Positions 19,731 to 27,672 of a stretch of 64,000 nucleotides of DNA are shown here, in pieces. The notes beneath the pieces were generated by a model that was not told where the DNA came from, ran no database searches, and saw nothing but the letters and a program-made list of their open reading frames with translations. The position numbers were made by a program, and so were the translations under genes. Source of the DNA: Methylobacterium sp. SyP6R (GTDB taxonomy: Bacteria; Pseudomonadota; Alphaproteobacteria; Rhizobiales; Beijerinckiaceae); the NCBI RefSeq assembly GCF_019216885.1, contig NZ_JAAQRC020000001.1, positions 1-64,000 on the forward strand, read 5' to 3'. Numbering within the stretch: the stretch's first letter is position 1; each line of letters opens with the position of its first letter.

Positions 19731-19759
19731 TTGACAGATAAAATCGTTTTTCCTATGAA
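19731..19759 (+). promoter_or_regulatory. Sigma-70-type promoter for the GntR gene
   Basis: TTGACA (19731-19736), a 17-nt spacer, and TATGAA (19754-19759) lie just upstream of the gntR ATG at 19783. The -35 box is perfect, the spacing optimal and the -10 box matches 4 of 6. The rest of the 368-nt divergent spacer (19415-19782) shows no gene and should carry the leftward promoter and the regulator's operator. Confidence 0.65.
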
Positions 19760-19782
19760 TCGTCGACGAAGCGCTAAATCAC

Positions 19783-20556
19783 ATGTCGGGGGAGAGCGTC
19801 TTGACCGAGGCCAGGAGCCGACGCGCTGCGGGTGACCGGGACGGCATTCAGTCTGCCCTGGCCATGCCGGGCCCCGCCCTGGTCGACGACGGCAAGAACA
19901 CGATGGCGAGCCAGCTCGTCGATCGCTTACGCGAGGCGATCGTGTCCGGTCAGCTCGAGGCGGGCAGCAAGATCAACCTGGAGCGTGCCCGCGGCAGCTT
20001 CGGAGTCTCGCTCAGCCCGCTCCGGGAGGCGCTCGCCCGGCTGATCGCCGACGGCCTCGTGGTGTTCGAGGACAATCGCGGCTATCGCGTCGCGCCGGTC
20101 TCGCTCGCGAACCTCGAGGAGATCACGCGGCTGCGCGAGGAATTCGAGATCCTGGCCCTGCGCCAGGCGATCGCGATCGGCACCGTGGACTGGGAGGGCG
20201 ACGTGATGCGCGCCCTCCACCGCATGAACCGGACCGAGCGCGATCCGGAGCAGCCCGACACGCTGGAGCGGTGGGAGGCGTATCACCGCGAGTTCCACCT
20301 CACGCTGATCGCCGGGTGCCGCATGCCGCTGCTGCTCAATTTCTGCAGCGTGCTCCTGAGCCTGAACGACCGCTACCGCCGCTCGTTCCTGCGCCGCACG
20401 CCCGGGGGCGACCGCAACGTCGCCCAGGAGCATAGCGAGATCGCGCAAGGCGCGGTCGCCCGCGACGCCGACTTCGCCTGTGCCGCCTTGCGCGAGCACA
20501 TCCACCGGACGGGCACCAACCTGCAGCGGCATCTCGCCGACAGGCTCGCCCCGTAA
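19783..20556 (+). CDS. GntR family (FCD domain) transcriptional regulator
   Basis: A 257-residue regulator with an N-terminal winged helix (about 40-110: MASQLVDRLREAIVSGQLEA, SLSPLREALARLIADGLV) and a C-terminal all-helical FCD ligand domain. The latter has metal-type residues in REFHLTLIAGC and LREHIHRTGTNL. The N-terminal 38 residues are an extension outside the fold. It sits between the leftward dioxygenase operon and the rightward isomerase/transporter/dehydrogenase genes, so it probably controls both, responding to an aromatic or hydroaromatic acid. A clear promoter is at 19731-19759. Confidence 0.9.
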   Translation: MSGESVLTEARSRRAAGDRDGIQSALAMPGPALVDDGKNTMASQLVDRLREAIVSGQLEAGSKINLERARGSFGVSLSPLREALARLIADGLVVFEDNRGYRVAPVSLANLEEITRLREEFEILALRQAIAIGTVDWEGDVMRALHRMNRTERDPEQPDTLERWEAYHREFHLTLIAGCRMPLLLNFCSVLLSLNDRYRRSFLRRTPGGDRNVAQEHSEIAQGAVARDADFACAALREHIHRTGTNLQRHLADRLAP

Positions 20557-20591
20557 GCGCCAGCGCCTTCCCGATCCTTCGAGCGACCCTC

Positions 20592-21401
20592 ATGCATGCC
20601 TCCTCCGACTGGCCGCTCGGCCTGGCCCACTTCACCTGCATCGGGGTGCCGCCCGTCGACCTCGTCCGGCTTGCCGCCCGGACCGGCTGCGCCTCGGTGG
20701 GCCTGCGGCTCCATCCGGCCTTTCCGGGGGCTCCGTTCTACGAGCTGCCGCCCGGGAGCGACGCCTTCCGGGCGATGCGCCGGGCGCTCGCCGACGAGGG
20801 CCTTCGCGTCTACGACATCGAGTTCGTCGTCGTCGGGGAGGATTTCGTGCCGGCCTCGCTGTCCGGCATGCTCGAGGCCGCCGCGGGGCTCGGCGCCCGG
20901 CGCCTGAGCGTGTGCGGCGACGATGCCGACCGCCCGCGCCTCGTCGCGCGCTTTGCCGAACTCTGCGATCTCGCGGCCGGGTTCGGGATGGGAGTCGACC
21001 TCGAATGCATGGCCTGGCGCCGGGTCGCCAGCCTGCCCGACGCCGTCCGGGTGGTCGAGGCCGCCGGCCGGCCGAACGGCGGCGTCCTCGTCGACGCGCT
21101 CCACCTCGCCCGGACCGGCGGGTCGCCCGAGGACGTGCGCGCCGTGCCGCCTCACCTCATCCGCCACGCGCAGCTCTGCGACGCGCCGGCGCAGGCGCCG
21201 GACTCGACGGAGGCGATCATCCAGGAAGCCAGGGCGGGGCGCCTGCCCCCGGGCGAGGGGGCGCTGCCGCTGCAGGCGCTGGTCGCGGCCCTGCCGCCCA
21301 CGACCGCCCTCTCGATCGAGGTGCCGGTCACCGGCACCACCACGCCCGAGGACCACGTGCGGACGAACCTGGCCGCGGCCCGGCGCGTGCTCGCCGGCTG
21401 A
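20592..21401 (+). CDS. TIM-barrel sugar phosphate isomerase/epimerase family protein
   Basis: A 269-residue xylose-isomerase-like TIM barrel. Landmarks: LRVYDIEFVVVGEDF (strand with metal Glu), GMGVDLECMAWRRV (Glu), GGVLVDALHLARTGG (Asp/His) and HAQLCDAP. This superfamily includes 3-dehydroshikimate dehydratases of the AsbF/QuiC1 kind as well as sugar isomerases. In this neighbourhood (shikimate-type transporter, shikimate-dehydrogenase-like and type II dehydroquinase genes) a dehydratase making protocatechuate is an attractive hypothesis, but the active site alone does not prove it. It starts 36 nt after gntR and is likely cotranscribed. Confidence 0.8.
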   Translation: MHASSDWPLGLAHFTCIGVPPVDLVRLAARTGCASVGLRLHPAFPGAPFYELPPGSDAFRAMRRALADEGLRVYDIEFVVVGEDFVPASLSGMLEAAAGLGARRLSVCGDDADRPRLVARFAELCDLAAGFGMGVDLECMAWRRVASLPDAVRVVEAAGRPNGGVLVDALHLARTGGSPEDVRAVPPHLIRHAQLCDAPAQAPDSTEAIIQEARAGRLPPGEGALPLQALVAALPPTTALSIEVPVTGTTTPEDHVRTNLAAARRVLAG

Positions 21402-21545
21402 AACGCCGTACGGGCGCGGCTACGATCCGCACGGACCTGGCCGGCATCCGGGACGCCACGCCGGTCTCGAGAAAACACGAACGATGCGCCGGAGCCTGCC
21501 GATCCAGGCCGACGATCAGCGCGCCTTGACGAGGGAGGAACCACC

Positions 21546-22907
21546 ATGACGATACAGGGCAATTCATTAAAAACTGCCGGGCACGAACCGTCCGGCGCGC
21601 ACGAGCCGAAGAAGGCCGCGCTCGCGAGCTGGATCGGCAGCGCGGTCGAATACTACGACTTCTTCATCTACGGCACCGCCGCGGCTTTGATCTTCCCGAA
21701 GCTGTTCTTCGCGCCCGACAACCCGCAGGCGGCGGCGATCGCCTCGTTCGCGACCTTCGGCGTCGCCTACATCACCCGGCCCCTCGGCGCGGTGGCGCTC
21801 GGCCATATCGGCGACCGCTTCGGCCGCAAGAAGGTGCTGACCTTCACGCTGCTCCTGATGGGCTTCTCGACCTTCATGATCGGCTGCCTGCCGACCTACG
21901 GCCAGGCCGACATCCTGGCGCCGATCCTGCTCGTCATCGCGCGCCTGCTGCAAGGCGTCTCGGCCGCCGGCGAGCAGGCCGGCGCCAGCTCGATGACGCT
22001 GGAGCACGCGCCACCCCACCGCCGCGCCTTCTTCACCAGCTTCACCTTGAGCGGCACCCAGGCCGGCCTGATCCTGGCGACGCTCGCCTTCCTGCCGGTC
22101 TCGGCGATGCCCGAGGACCAGATGCTGTCCTGGGGCTGGCGCATCCCGTTCTTCCTCAGCGCCCTCGTCGTCGCGGTCGGCTTCTGGGTCCGCCGCACCC
22201 TGCCGGAGACCCCCGCCTTCGAGGAGGAGAAGCACCAGCACCAGGGCGAGCCCGCCCCCGTGCTGGCGCTGTTCCGCAACCAGTGGCCGGACGTGGTGCG
22301 GGTGATCTTCGCCGCGATCATCTCCGTGGTGAGCACGATCTTTGCGGTCTACACCTTGTCCTACGCGGTCAACGTGGTGAAGATCCCGCGGCCGACGATG
22401 CTGACGCTGCTGATCCTCGCCAACGTGATCGCGCTCGCGGCGATCCCGCTCTGGGCCATGCTGGCCGATCGGATCGGCCGCCGCCCGGTCTTCATCTTCG
22501 GGGCGATCGGCTGCGCCGTGCTGATCTATCCCTATCTGTGGGCGATCAGCCGGGCCGACATCACGCCGATCTACGTGCTGGGCCTCCTGCTCTCCGGCAT
22601 CGTCTACAGCGCGGCGAACGGCATCTGGCCGTGCCTCTACGCCGAGATGTTCGAGACCCGCATCCGCCTGTCCGGCATGGCGATCAGCACGCAGATCGGC
22701 TTCGCCATCGGCGGCTTCGCGCCCAGCATCGCGGCGGCCCTCCAGGGCCAGGGCCAGGACGGCTGGGTTCCCGTCGCGATCTTCGTCATGATCACCTGCG
22801 CCATCGCGGCGGTCTCGATCACGACCGCGCGCGAGACCTATCGGACGCCGATGAACGAACTCGGCAAGCGGCGTGCAGCCGCCGCGGTCCGTGTCCGGAC
22901 CGCGTAG
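21546..22907 (+). CDS. MHS family major facilitator transporter (shikimate/dicarboxylate-like)
   Basis: A 453-residue proton symporter with about 12 membrane segments. The N-terminus AALASWIGSAVEYYDFFIYG and the MFS motif A GDRFGRKKVL are diagnostic for the metabolite:H+ symporter family (ShiA, KgtP, ProP). Loop 8-9 carries the repeat-type motif LADRIGRRPVFIFG. It is in the same orientation as the flanking isomerase and shikimate-dehydrogenase-like genes and probably imports the pathway substrate, such as shikimate, quinate or a related acid. Substrate assignment is by context only. Confidence 0.9.
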   Translation: MTIQGNSLKTAGHEPSGAHEPKKAALASWIGSAVEYYDFFIYGTAAALIFPKLFFAPDNPQAAAIASFATFGVAYITRPLGAVALGHIGDRFGRKKVLTFTLLLMGFSTFMIGCLPTYGQADILAPILLVIARLLQGVSAAGEQAGASSMTLEHAPPHRRAFFTSFTLSGTQAGLILATLAFLPVSAMPEDQMLSWGWRIPFFLSALVVAVGFWVRRTLPETPAFEEEKHQHQGEPAPVLALFRNQWPDVVRVIFAAIISVVSTIFAVYTLSYAVNVVKIPRPTMLTLLILANVIALAAIPLWAMLADRIGRRPVFIFGAIGCAVLIYPYLWAISRADITPIYVLGLLLSGIVYSAANGIWPCLYAEMFETRIRLSGMAISTQIGFAIGGFAPSIAAALQGQGQDGWVPVAIFVMITCAIAAVSITTARETYRTPMNELGKRRAAAAVRVRTA

Positions 22908-23062
22908 CACCGGGAACAGGGAGCGGCCTCCCGGCCGCCCCGCAAACCACAAGGCAGACTTGCGTTGGCGGCCGACGCAAGTCTGCCCAAGCTCTTATTT
23001 TTCGCAGTTTTCTGTCGCAAGACCGGCGGCCGCTTTTGCGAAACCTGCTGAGAGGCAAGACC

Positions 23063-23896
23063 ATGATCCGCGGTACCACGACCCTCATCGCCCATCTCGG
23101 CTACCCGACCGAGTCGTTCAAGGCGCCGATGATCTACAATCCGTGGTTCGAATCGCGCGGGATCGACGCCGTGGTGATGCCGATGGGCGTCAAGGCCGAG
23201 GATTATCCGGATGTGTTCCGGTCGCTGTTCCGGCTCACCAACATCCGCGGCGCCCTCGTCACCATGCCGCACAAGATCACCACGATCGGGCTGCTCGACG
23301 AGGTCAGCACCACCGCGACGATCGCCGGCTCGTGCAACGCGGTGCTGCGGCGCCCGGACGGGACGCTCGTCGGCGACATGTTCGACGGTGCCGGCTTCGT
23401 GCGCGGGGTCCAGCGCAAGGGCCGCGACCTCGCAGGCGCCCGGGTCCTGGTCGTCGGCAGCGGCGGGGTCGGCTCGGCCATCGCCGCCTCGCTGGCGGCG
23501 GCCGGCATCGCGGGGATCGGGGTCTGCGACCACGATCCGGCCGTCGCCGAGGCGCTCGCCGGACGCCTGCGCGCGCATTACACGGCGCTGGAGGTCGTCA
23601 CCGGCAGCAACGACCCGGCCGGCTACGACGTCGTGGTCAATGCCACGCCGCTCGGCATGAGGGACGGCGATCCCCTGCCGATGGACGTCACCCGCATCGC
23701 GCCCGGCACGTTCGTGGGCGAGGTGGTGATGAAGCAGGAGCATACGCCGTTCCTGCGCGCCGCCCTGGAGAAGGGCTGCCCGATCCAGGTCGGGACCGAC
23801 ATGCTGTTCGAGCAGATCCCCGCCTACCTGGAATTCTTCGGCTTCGGCACGACGACCGCCGAGGAACTGCGGGCTGTCGCCCGCCTGTCGTACTGA
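23063..23896 (+). CDS. Shikimate dehydrogenase-like oxidoreductase
   Basis: A 277-residue NAD(P)-dependent SDH fold. The catalytic Lys71 (VTMPHK) and Asp108 (FDGAGF) and the Rossmann motif GSGGVG (132-137) are present. However, the substrate-anchoring SxS of canonical AroE (HSLSP) is absent, being GYPTESFKAPMIYN here, and the usual NTDxxG reads MFDGAG. It is therefore probably one of the AroE paralogues with altered substrate, for example quinate/shikimate catabolism, not the biosynthetic enzyme. The Met at 23063 is preceded by a Shine-Dalgarno-like AGAGG. The next gene is aroQ, 21 nt downstream. Confidence 0.88.
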   Translation: MIRGTTTLIAHLGYPTESFKAPMIYNPWFESRGIDAVVMPMGVKAEDYPDVFRSLFRLTNIRGALVTMPHKITTIGLLDEVSTTATIAGSCNAVLRRPDGTLVGDMFDGAGFVRGVQRKGRDLAGARVLVVGSGGVGSAIAASLAAAGIAGIGVCDHDPAVAEALAGRLRAHYTALEVVTGSNDPAGYDVVVNATPLGMRDGDPLPMDVTRIAPGTFVGEVVMKQEHTPFLRAALEKGCPIQVGTDMLFEQIPAYLEFFGFGTTTAEELRAVARLSY

Positions 23897-23917
23897 GGAT
23901 CCCGGAGGAGCCCCGTC

Positions 23918-24364
23918 ATGAGCCGCCTCGTCACCGTGCTGAACGGCCCGAACCTGAACCTGCTCGGCAAGCGCCAGCCGCACATCTACGGCAGCGAGAC
24001 GCTCGCCGACGTCGAGGCCTCGTGCCGGGCGCTCGCCGGCGAGCTCGACCTGGAGATCCGCTTCCACCAGTCGAACCGCGAATACGAGATCATCGACTGG
24101 ATCCACGAGGCGCGCGAGACCGCCGGCGGGATCGTCATCAACCCGGCGGCCTTCACCCATACCTCGGTGGCGATCCTCGACGCGCTCAACACCGTCGAGG
24201 CGCCGGTGATCGAGGTGCACATCTCGAACGTGCACAAGCGCGAGGCCTTCCGCCATCACTCCTACGTCTCGCTGCGCGCCGACGGGGTGATCGCGGGGCT
24301 CGGCACGCAAGGATACTTGCTGGCGTTGCGCCGGGTCGCGCAGTTGATCGACACGAAGGCGTGA
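23918..24364 (+). CDS. aroQ: Type II 3-dehydroquinate dehydratase
   Basis: Dodecameric dehydroquinase that interconverts 3-dehydroquinate and 3-dehydroshikimate, 148 residues. Conserved motifs: [18 protein letters not shown] with catalytic Tyr24 and the flexible-loop Arg, [13 protein letters not shown], and the His/Arg region [17 protein letters not shown]. The loop has Gln where most family members have Glu (RQP for REP). Placed last in the rightward run with a shikimate-dehydrogenase-like gene and a transporter, it more likely serves quinate/shikimate catabolism than the core aromatic pathway. Confidence 0.93.
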   Translation: MSRLVTVLNGPNLNLLGKRQPHIYGSETLADVEASCRALAGELDLEIRFHQSNREYEIIDWIHEARETAGGIVINPAAFTHTSVAILDALNTVEAPVIEVHISNVHKREAFRHHSYVSLRADGVIAGLGTQGYLLALRRVAQLIDTKA

Positions 24365-24430
24365 CGCACCGACCCATCCGGACCCGACGGCATCGAGGGT
24401 CTTCGTCGCAGGACGGGGACCCTCTCGCGA

Positions 24431-24485
24431 GAGCATTGTCCGACGAAGGGGCTGCCGGTTCGTCGCAGACGATGCGGCACGATCG
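24431..24485 (+). repeat. Dispersed repeat, GAGCATTTTCCGACG family, degenerate copy
   Basis: Begins gagcattgtccgacgaaggg and continues ccggttcgtcgcagacgatgcggcac, matching the better copies at 40825 and 48455 with several substitutions. It lies in the spacer after aroQ. Confidence 0.7.
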
Positions 24486-24553
24486 AATGCCCGGAGCAGC
24501 GCCGTCCACCCTCCGCGGCGCTTCGCATGCTCAAGCCGATCGCCTTTCGACGC

Positions 24554-25423
24554 TCAAGCAGGCGGCGCGTGCGGAGCGACGATGAAGTCGCGAATCGCAC
24601 CGAACACCCGATCCGGGTCATCCCCATGAATGTCGTGGGCGCACTGGTCCAGACGCTCGAAGTGCAAGAGGTGAGCGGGAATGGCCGCGGCTGTCGCCTC
24701 GGCCAAAGGTATCGGCACGATGGGGTCGTGCTCACCCGCCATCAGCAGCACGGGGCAGCGCAACCTTTCGAGGTCATCGCGGAAGTCGAACCGTCCTTGC
24801 TCGTTCCGGGGCCCGTTGAAGTGCAGTGCCACCTCCGTTCGCATGATGATGCGCGAGAGGTTCGGGGGCGGTCGGTCACGACGGTGCCGGTAGAACGGCC
24901 TGCAGCGCTCGATGTAGCGGGCGCGTCCCTCCGGGGTTGGATTCATCCAGTAGCTTTCGGCCAACGCGCCGATGTCCGGGCCGCCGACACGCTCGAACGC
25001 GGCGAAGATCGTCGGGAAGTCAATCCTGGCGGCCGTGCTGAGCAGGATGAGCTTGCCCGGGTGGTCGGGGTAGCGGGTGGCATAGGCTTGCGCGACGAAG
25101 CCGCCGAACGAGAGACCGCAGACGATGGGCCGGACGATGCCGAGCGCGTCGCAGAGGCCCTTCACGTCGTCGGCCCACTGCGCCAGGTTCCAGGTCGCTG
25201 GATCGTCTCCCTCGCTGCGGCCGTTGCCGCGAAGATCGCAGAAGACCACCTGGGCGACATCGCTCAAGCCTGCGAATGCCTCCTTGAAGCCGACGTGATC
25301 CCAGCCCGGCCCGCCGTGCAGCATGAGGAGGGTCGGCTTCTCGCGCATGGTGTCGCCGTCAGGCACGAGGCCGAAATTGGCGACATCCACGAAGAGTCGC
25401 ACTCCGTTCACGAAGATGAGCAT
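24554..25423 (-). CDS. Alpha/beta hydrolase, proline iminopeptidase/haloalkane-type fold
   Basis: A 289-residue alpha/beta hydrolase. The oxyanion-hole motif LLMLHGGPGWDH, nucleophile elbow GLSFGG (Ser), acid residue in MAGEHDPIVP and catalytic His in CAHDIHGDDP are all in the expected order. The HGGPG motif is common in proline iminopeptidases and related esterases. No signal peptide. The Met at 25423 (MLIFVNGVRLF) is the natural start; the extra 20 residues to 25483 are unlike the family. Substrate unknown. It stands alone between aroQ and clpP. Confidence 0.85.
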   Translation of the reverse strand: MLIFVNGVRLFVDVANFGLVPDGDTMREKPTLLMLHGGPGWDHVGFKEAFAGLSDVAQVVFCDLRGNGRSEGDDPATWNLAQWADDVKGLCDALGIVRPIVCGLSFGGFVAQAYATRYPDHPGKLILLSTAARIDFPTIFAAFERVGGPDIGALAESYWMNPTPEGRARYIERCRPFYRHRRDRPPPNLSRIIMRTEVALHFNGPRNEQGRFDFRDDLERLRCPVLLMAGEHDPIVPIPLAEATAAAIPAHLLHFERLDQCAHDIHGDDPDRVFGAIRDFIVAPHAPPA

Positions 25424-25522
25424 CGTGACGATCCTCCACGTGGTCGGGTCCGCGCGCTGACGCGCTTGGGGTTTCGGTAACATGACGTTCGCCGCAGGCT
25501 CGGCCCTCGTGCGCCCTGCACC

Positions 25523-26134
25523 CTACGCGAGGCCGCCCGTTCGCGCGGGAGGGAGGATGCGGTCGACGAGGCCCCAGTCGAGCGCCTCCTCCGCCGTCAT
25601 GAAGCGGTCGCGGTCCATGGCGCGCTCGAACTCCTCGTAGGACCGCCCGCAATGCTCGGCATAGAGCCGCGTCATGCGCTGCTTGGTTCGCAGCGTCTCC
25701 TGGGCGTGGATGAGAATGTCGGATGCCTGTCCCTTGTATCCCCCGAGCGGCTGGTGGACGAGGATGCTGGCATTGGGCAGTACGGCCCGCTCCCCGGGCT
25801 CGCCGGCCATGAGCAGGAACGAGCCCATCGAGTAGGCCATCCCCATGCACAGCGTATGCACCGGAGCGCGGATGTGGCGCATCGTGTCGTACATGGCAAA
25901 GCCGCTCGTGACGACGCCGCCCGGCGAATTGATGTAGAGGTGGATCGGCCGCGTCGGATTCTCCGCTTCCAGGAACAGGAGCTGGGCGCAGACCAGCGCC
26001 GAGACCGTGTCGTTCACCTCCCCGTTGAGGAAGACGATGCGCTCACGCAGGAGGCGGGAATAGATGTCGAAGGACCGTTCCCCGCGGCTGGACTGCTCGA
26101 CGACCATAGGGACGAGTTGCATCGCGTCGCGCAT
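25523..26134 (-). CDS. clpP: ClpP-family serine protease paralogue
   Basis: A 203-residue Clp protease subunit. The catalytic triad is intact by alignment with E. coli ClpP: Ser102 ([10 protein letters not shown]), His127 (ILVHQPLGG) and Asp176 (MDRDRFM). The glycine-rich [11 protein letters not shown] loop is also present. The Ser motif reads MGMAYSMGS where the housekeeping enzyme normally has GQAASMG, so this looks like a secondary ClpP. No clpX or clpA is adjacent. The upstream ATG at 26134 gives the short N-terminal [14 protein letters not shown]. It would act with a Clp ATPase encoded elsewhere. Confidence 0.9.
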   Translation of the reverse strand: MRDAMQLVPMVVEQSSRGERSFDIYSRLLRERIVFLNGEVNDTVSALVCAQLLFLEAENPTRPIHLYINSPGGVVTSGFAMYDTMRHIRAPVHTLCMGMAYSMGSFLLMAGEPGERAVLPNASILVHQPLGGYKGQASDILIHAQETLRTKQRMTRLYAEHCGRSYEEFERAMDRDRFMTAEEALDWGLVDRILPPARTGGLA

Positions 26135-26194
26135 CGGCGACCTCCGATCTTCCGGGATGGGACTTGGATGGGGTAAGCCTTGGTACGAGCCGCG

Positions 26195-26551
26195 TCAGGC
26201 GGCGCGCAGCACGGGGGCGTTGCCGTTCGCGGCGGTCGTCGTCAGCGGCGCGAACCGGGCATCCGTCAGGTCGTGAACGATGCGCAGGCAGGTGCCGCCC
26301 GTCCCGTTCGGGGCGATGCGGAACGTCACCGTGCTCTCAAGGTACGGCGGGGTGGCCTCGCGCATCCGGTAGCTGACCTCGCACCCTGGCGTGACGGCAA
26401 TCGGTTCGGGCGCGGCCAGCGCCGCCCCGGGCAGCCAATGCTCCCGAAGCGCCGGGATGCTGAGCGCGCGCCACACCTTCGCGGGCGGTTCGCTCAGCTC
26501 GTAGGCCTGCTCGATGCCGGGGCCGGGCTCGTCGCACGCCGCGTCACTCAT
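26195..26551 (-). CDS. SRPBCC/AHSA1 (activator of Hsp90-like) domain protein
   Basis: A 118-residue START-like fold protein. The pattern YELSEPPAKVWRALSIPALREHWLPG at the N-terminus and the later STVTFRIAPNGTGGTCLRIVHD strands match the AHSA1 family found beside ArsR regulators. The start overlaps the arsR stop by 4 nt (ATGA), so the two are translationally coupled. Such pairs are common in soil bacteria, and the AHSA1 partner is thought to bind a hydrophobic ligand. Its actual ligand is unknown. Confidence 0.82.
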   Translation of the reverse strand: MSDAACDEPGPGIEQAYELSEPPAKVWRALSIPALREHWLPGAALAAPEPIAVTPGCEVSYRMREATPPYLESTVTFRIAPNGTGGTCLRIVHDLTDARFAPLTTTAANGNAPVLRAA

Positions 26552-26862
26552 TGATCCATCTCCTTCAGCACAGCCTTGAGCGCGTCGATACGGGCGGGCC
26601 AGTAGGCGCGGTACTTCGCCAGCCACTGCGCGATGAGCGCCACCCCGGCCGGATCGACGTCGTAGTTCACGAAACGGCCCTGCCGCTCCTCGCGCACGAG
26701 CCCGGCGCCCCGCAGCACGGCGAGATGCTGGGACATCGCCGGCTGGCTGATCGCCATGCCCTGGCGGAGCGCGCTGGCGTTCATGCGCCCGCCCGCGAGC
26801 TTCTCGAAGATCGCGCGTCGGGTGGGGTCCGCCAGGGCCCGGAAGATGTCGTCCTCAACCAT
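26548..26862 (-). CDS. ArsR family winged-helix repressor
   Basis: A 104-residue metalloregulator-type repressor. Starts MVEDDIFRALADPTRRAIFE, the standard ArsR opening, followed by the recognition helix region QGMAISQPAMSQHLAVLRGA and the wing LVREERQGRFVNYDVD. No Cys metal site is seen, so it senses something other than a thiophilic metal by the classical site. It resembles the SdpR branch that pairs with AHSA1 proteins. A strong inverted repeat directly upstream (26871-26895) is the likely operator and implies autorepression. Confidence 0.9.
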   Translation of the reverse strand: MVEDDIFRALADPTRRAIFEKLAGGRMNASALRQGMAISQPAMSQHLAVLRGAGLVREERQGRFVNYDVDPAGVALIAQWLAKYRAYWPARIDALKAVLKEMDQ

Positions 26863-26870
26863 GGCAATAG

Positions 26871-26895
26871 ATAAGCAGATGCTTATGTCATAAGC
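26871..26895. promoter_or_regulatory. Palindromic operator upstream of arsR
   Basis: Two overlapping inverted repeats, ataagc-agat-gcttat (26871-26886) and gcttat-gtc-ataagc (26881-26895), lie 9 nt upstream of the arsR start. Three ATAAGC half-sites in 25 nt, in otherwise GC-rich DNA, are a strong operator signature for an ArsR dimer. Confidence 0.75.
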
Positions 26896-27500
26896 AAGCC
26901 CGGAGCGCCTGCCGCGAAACGCGGGACGTGGACGCCTCGTCCGCGGCACGGGCGCGTCGACGGGCGTGGCGGGTTCCGGAAGGGAACCGCCGATCCTTCG
27001 CGAGAGCGCCGGAACTCGACACAGGAAATCCGGCTACGGGATACAGGCCTCCGCCTCGACGAGGCGTTCGACCGGCCAACCGACCGTCCCGCGGGCCCAG
27101 CTGTCCCCCGACCGGCAATCAGGCAGCCGACGGGCGTTCGGATGCGCCGAGTTCGATGCAGGCGGCGTCCCACGGGCCGAACGGAGCCGGCATGTCAGCG
27201 TTGGCGCGTTCGATGGCGCATCCGCAGCATTCGACGGCGAGGCCGGCGACCTCGTCCTCCGTGGGGCGCGCGCCGCGCCGCGTCGGTGCGATGAAGGCGA
27301 GCCGTCAATGGGTGGGGGAGGCCAATCAGCCGAAGCAGGCCCGATGTCCCGATCACGTCCCTCGCGATCGGCGATGACGAAGGCCGCCTCTGCCCGCCAT
27401 CCGGACAAGGGTCATGTGCTGGCGCCGGACGGACGAGGATTCTGGGTGGAACAGATCCGCTCGCGGATACCACCGACCCAAGCTAAGTTCTTGAAAACTA
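26896..27500. other. Gene-free stretch between arsR and tRNA-Gly
   Basis: About 600 nt without a supportable gene. Frames on both strands are Arg/Pro/Ser-rich with no family resemblance. The apparent plus-strand frame that ends in GIEPTTFSLGS is a known artefact of reading a tRNA-Gly gene backwards. Confidence 0.5.
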
Positions 27501-27575
27501 TGGAGCGGGCGATCGGGATCGAACCGACGACATTCAGCTTGGGAAGCTGACGTTCTACCACTGAACTACGCCCGC
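27501..27575 (-). tRNA. tRNA-Gly(CCC)
   Basis: On the minus strand the gene starts GCGGGCG, has the D-loop segment TAGTTCAGTGGTAGAA, an anticodon stem GTCAGC / GCTGA around the loop TTCCCAA (anticodon CCC), the T-arm GGTTCGATCCC and the acceptor complement CGCCCGC. It is followed by T and an encoded CCA (27501-27503). All four arms pair. No integrase is next to it here, so there is no sign that it is an occupied attachment site. Confidence 0.93.
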
Positions 27576-27672
27576 GGTGGTCATCGTCATACGGGGTCGC
27601 CCGGGCGCTGTCCACCCCGAAATGCCGCGCCACGAGGCCTGCGCCGGCTTGCCCGGCAGTCGGTCTTCCGGG

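Noticed and set aside
26966..27550. Plus-strand frame ending in GIEPTTFSLGS
   Set aside because: This ending is the known false translation of the antisense of tRNA-Gly; the rest is low-complexity.
27501..27575. tRNA-Gly as an attachment site of an island
   Set aside because: No integrase, direct repeat of the tRNA 3' end or compositional change lies beside it in this window.
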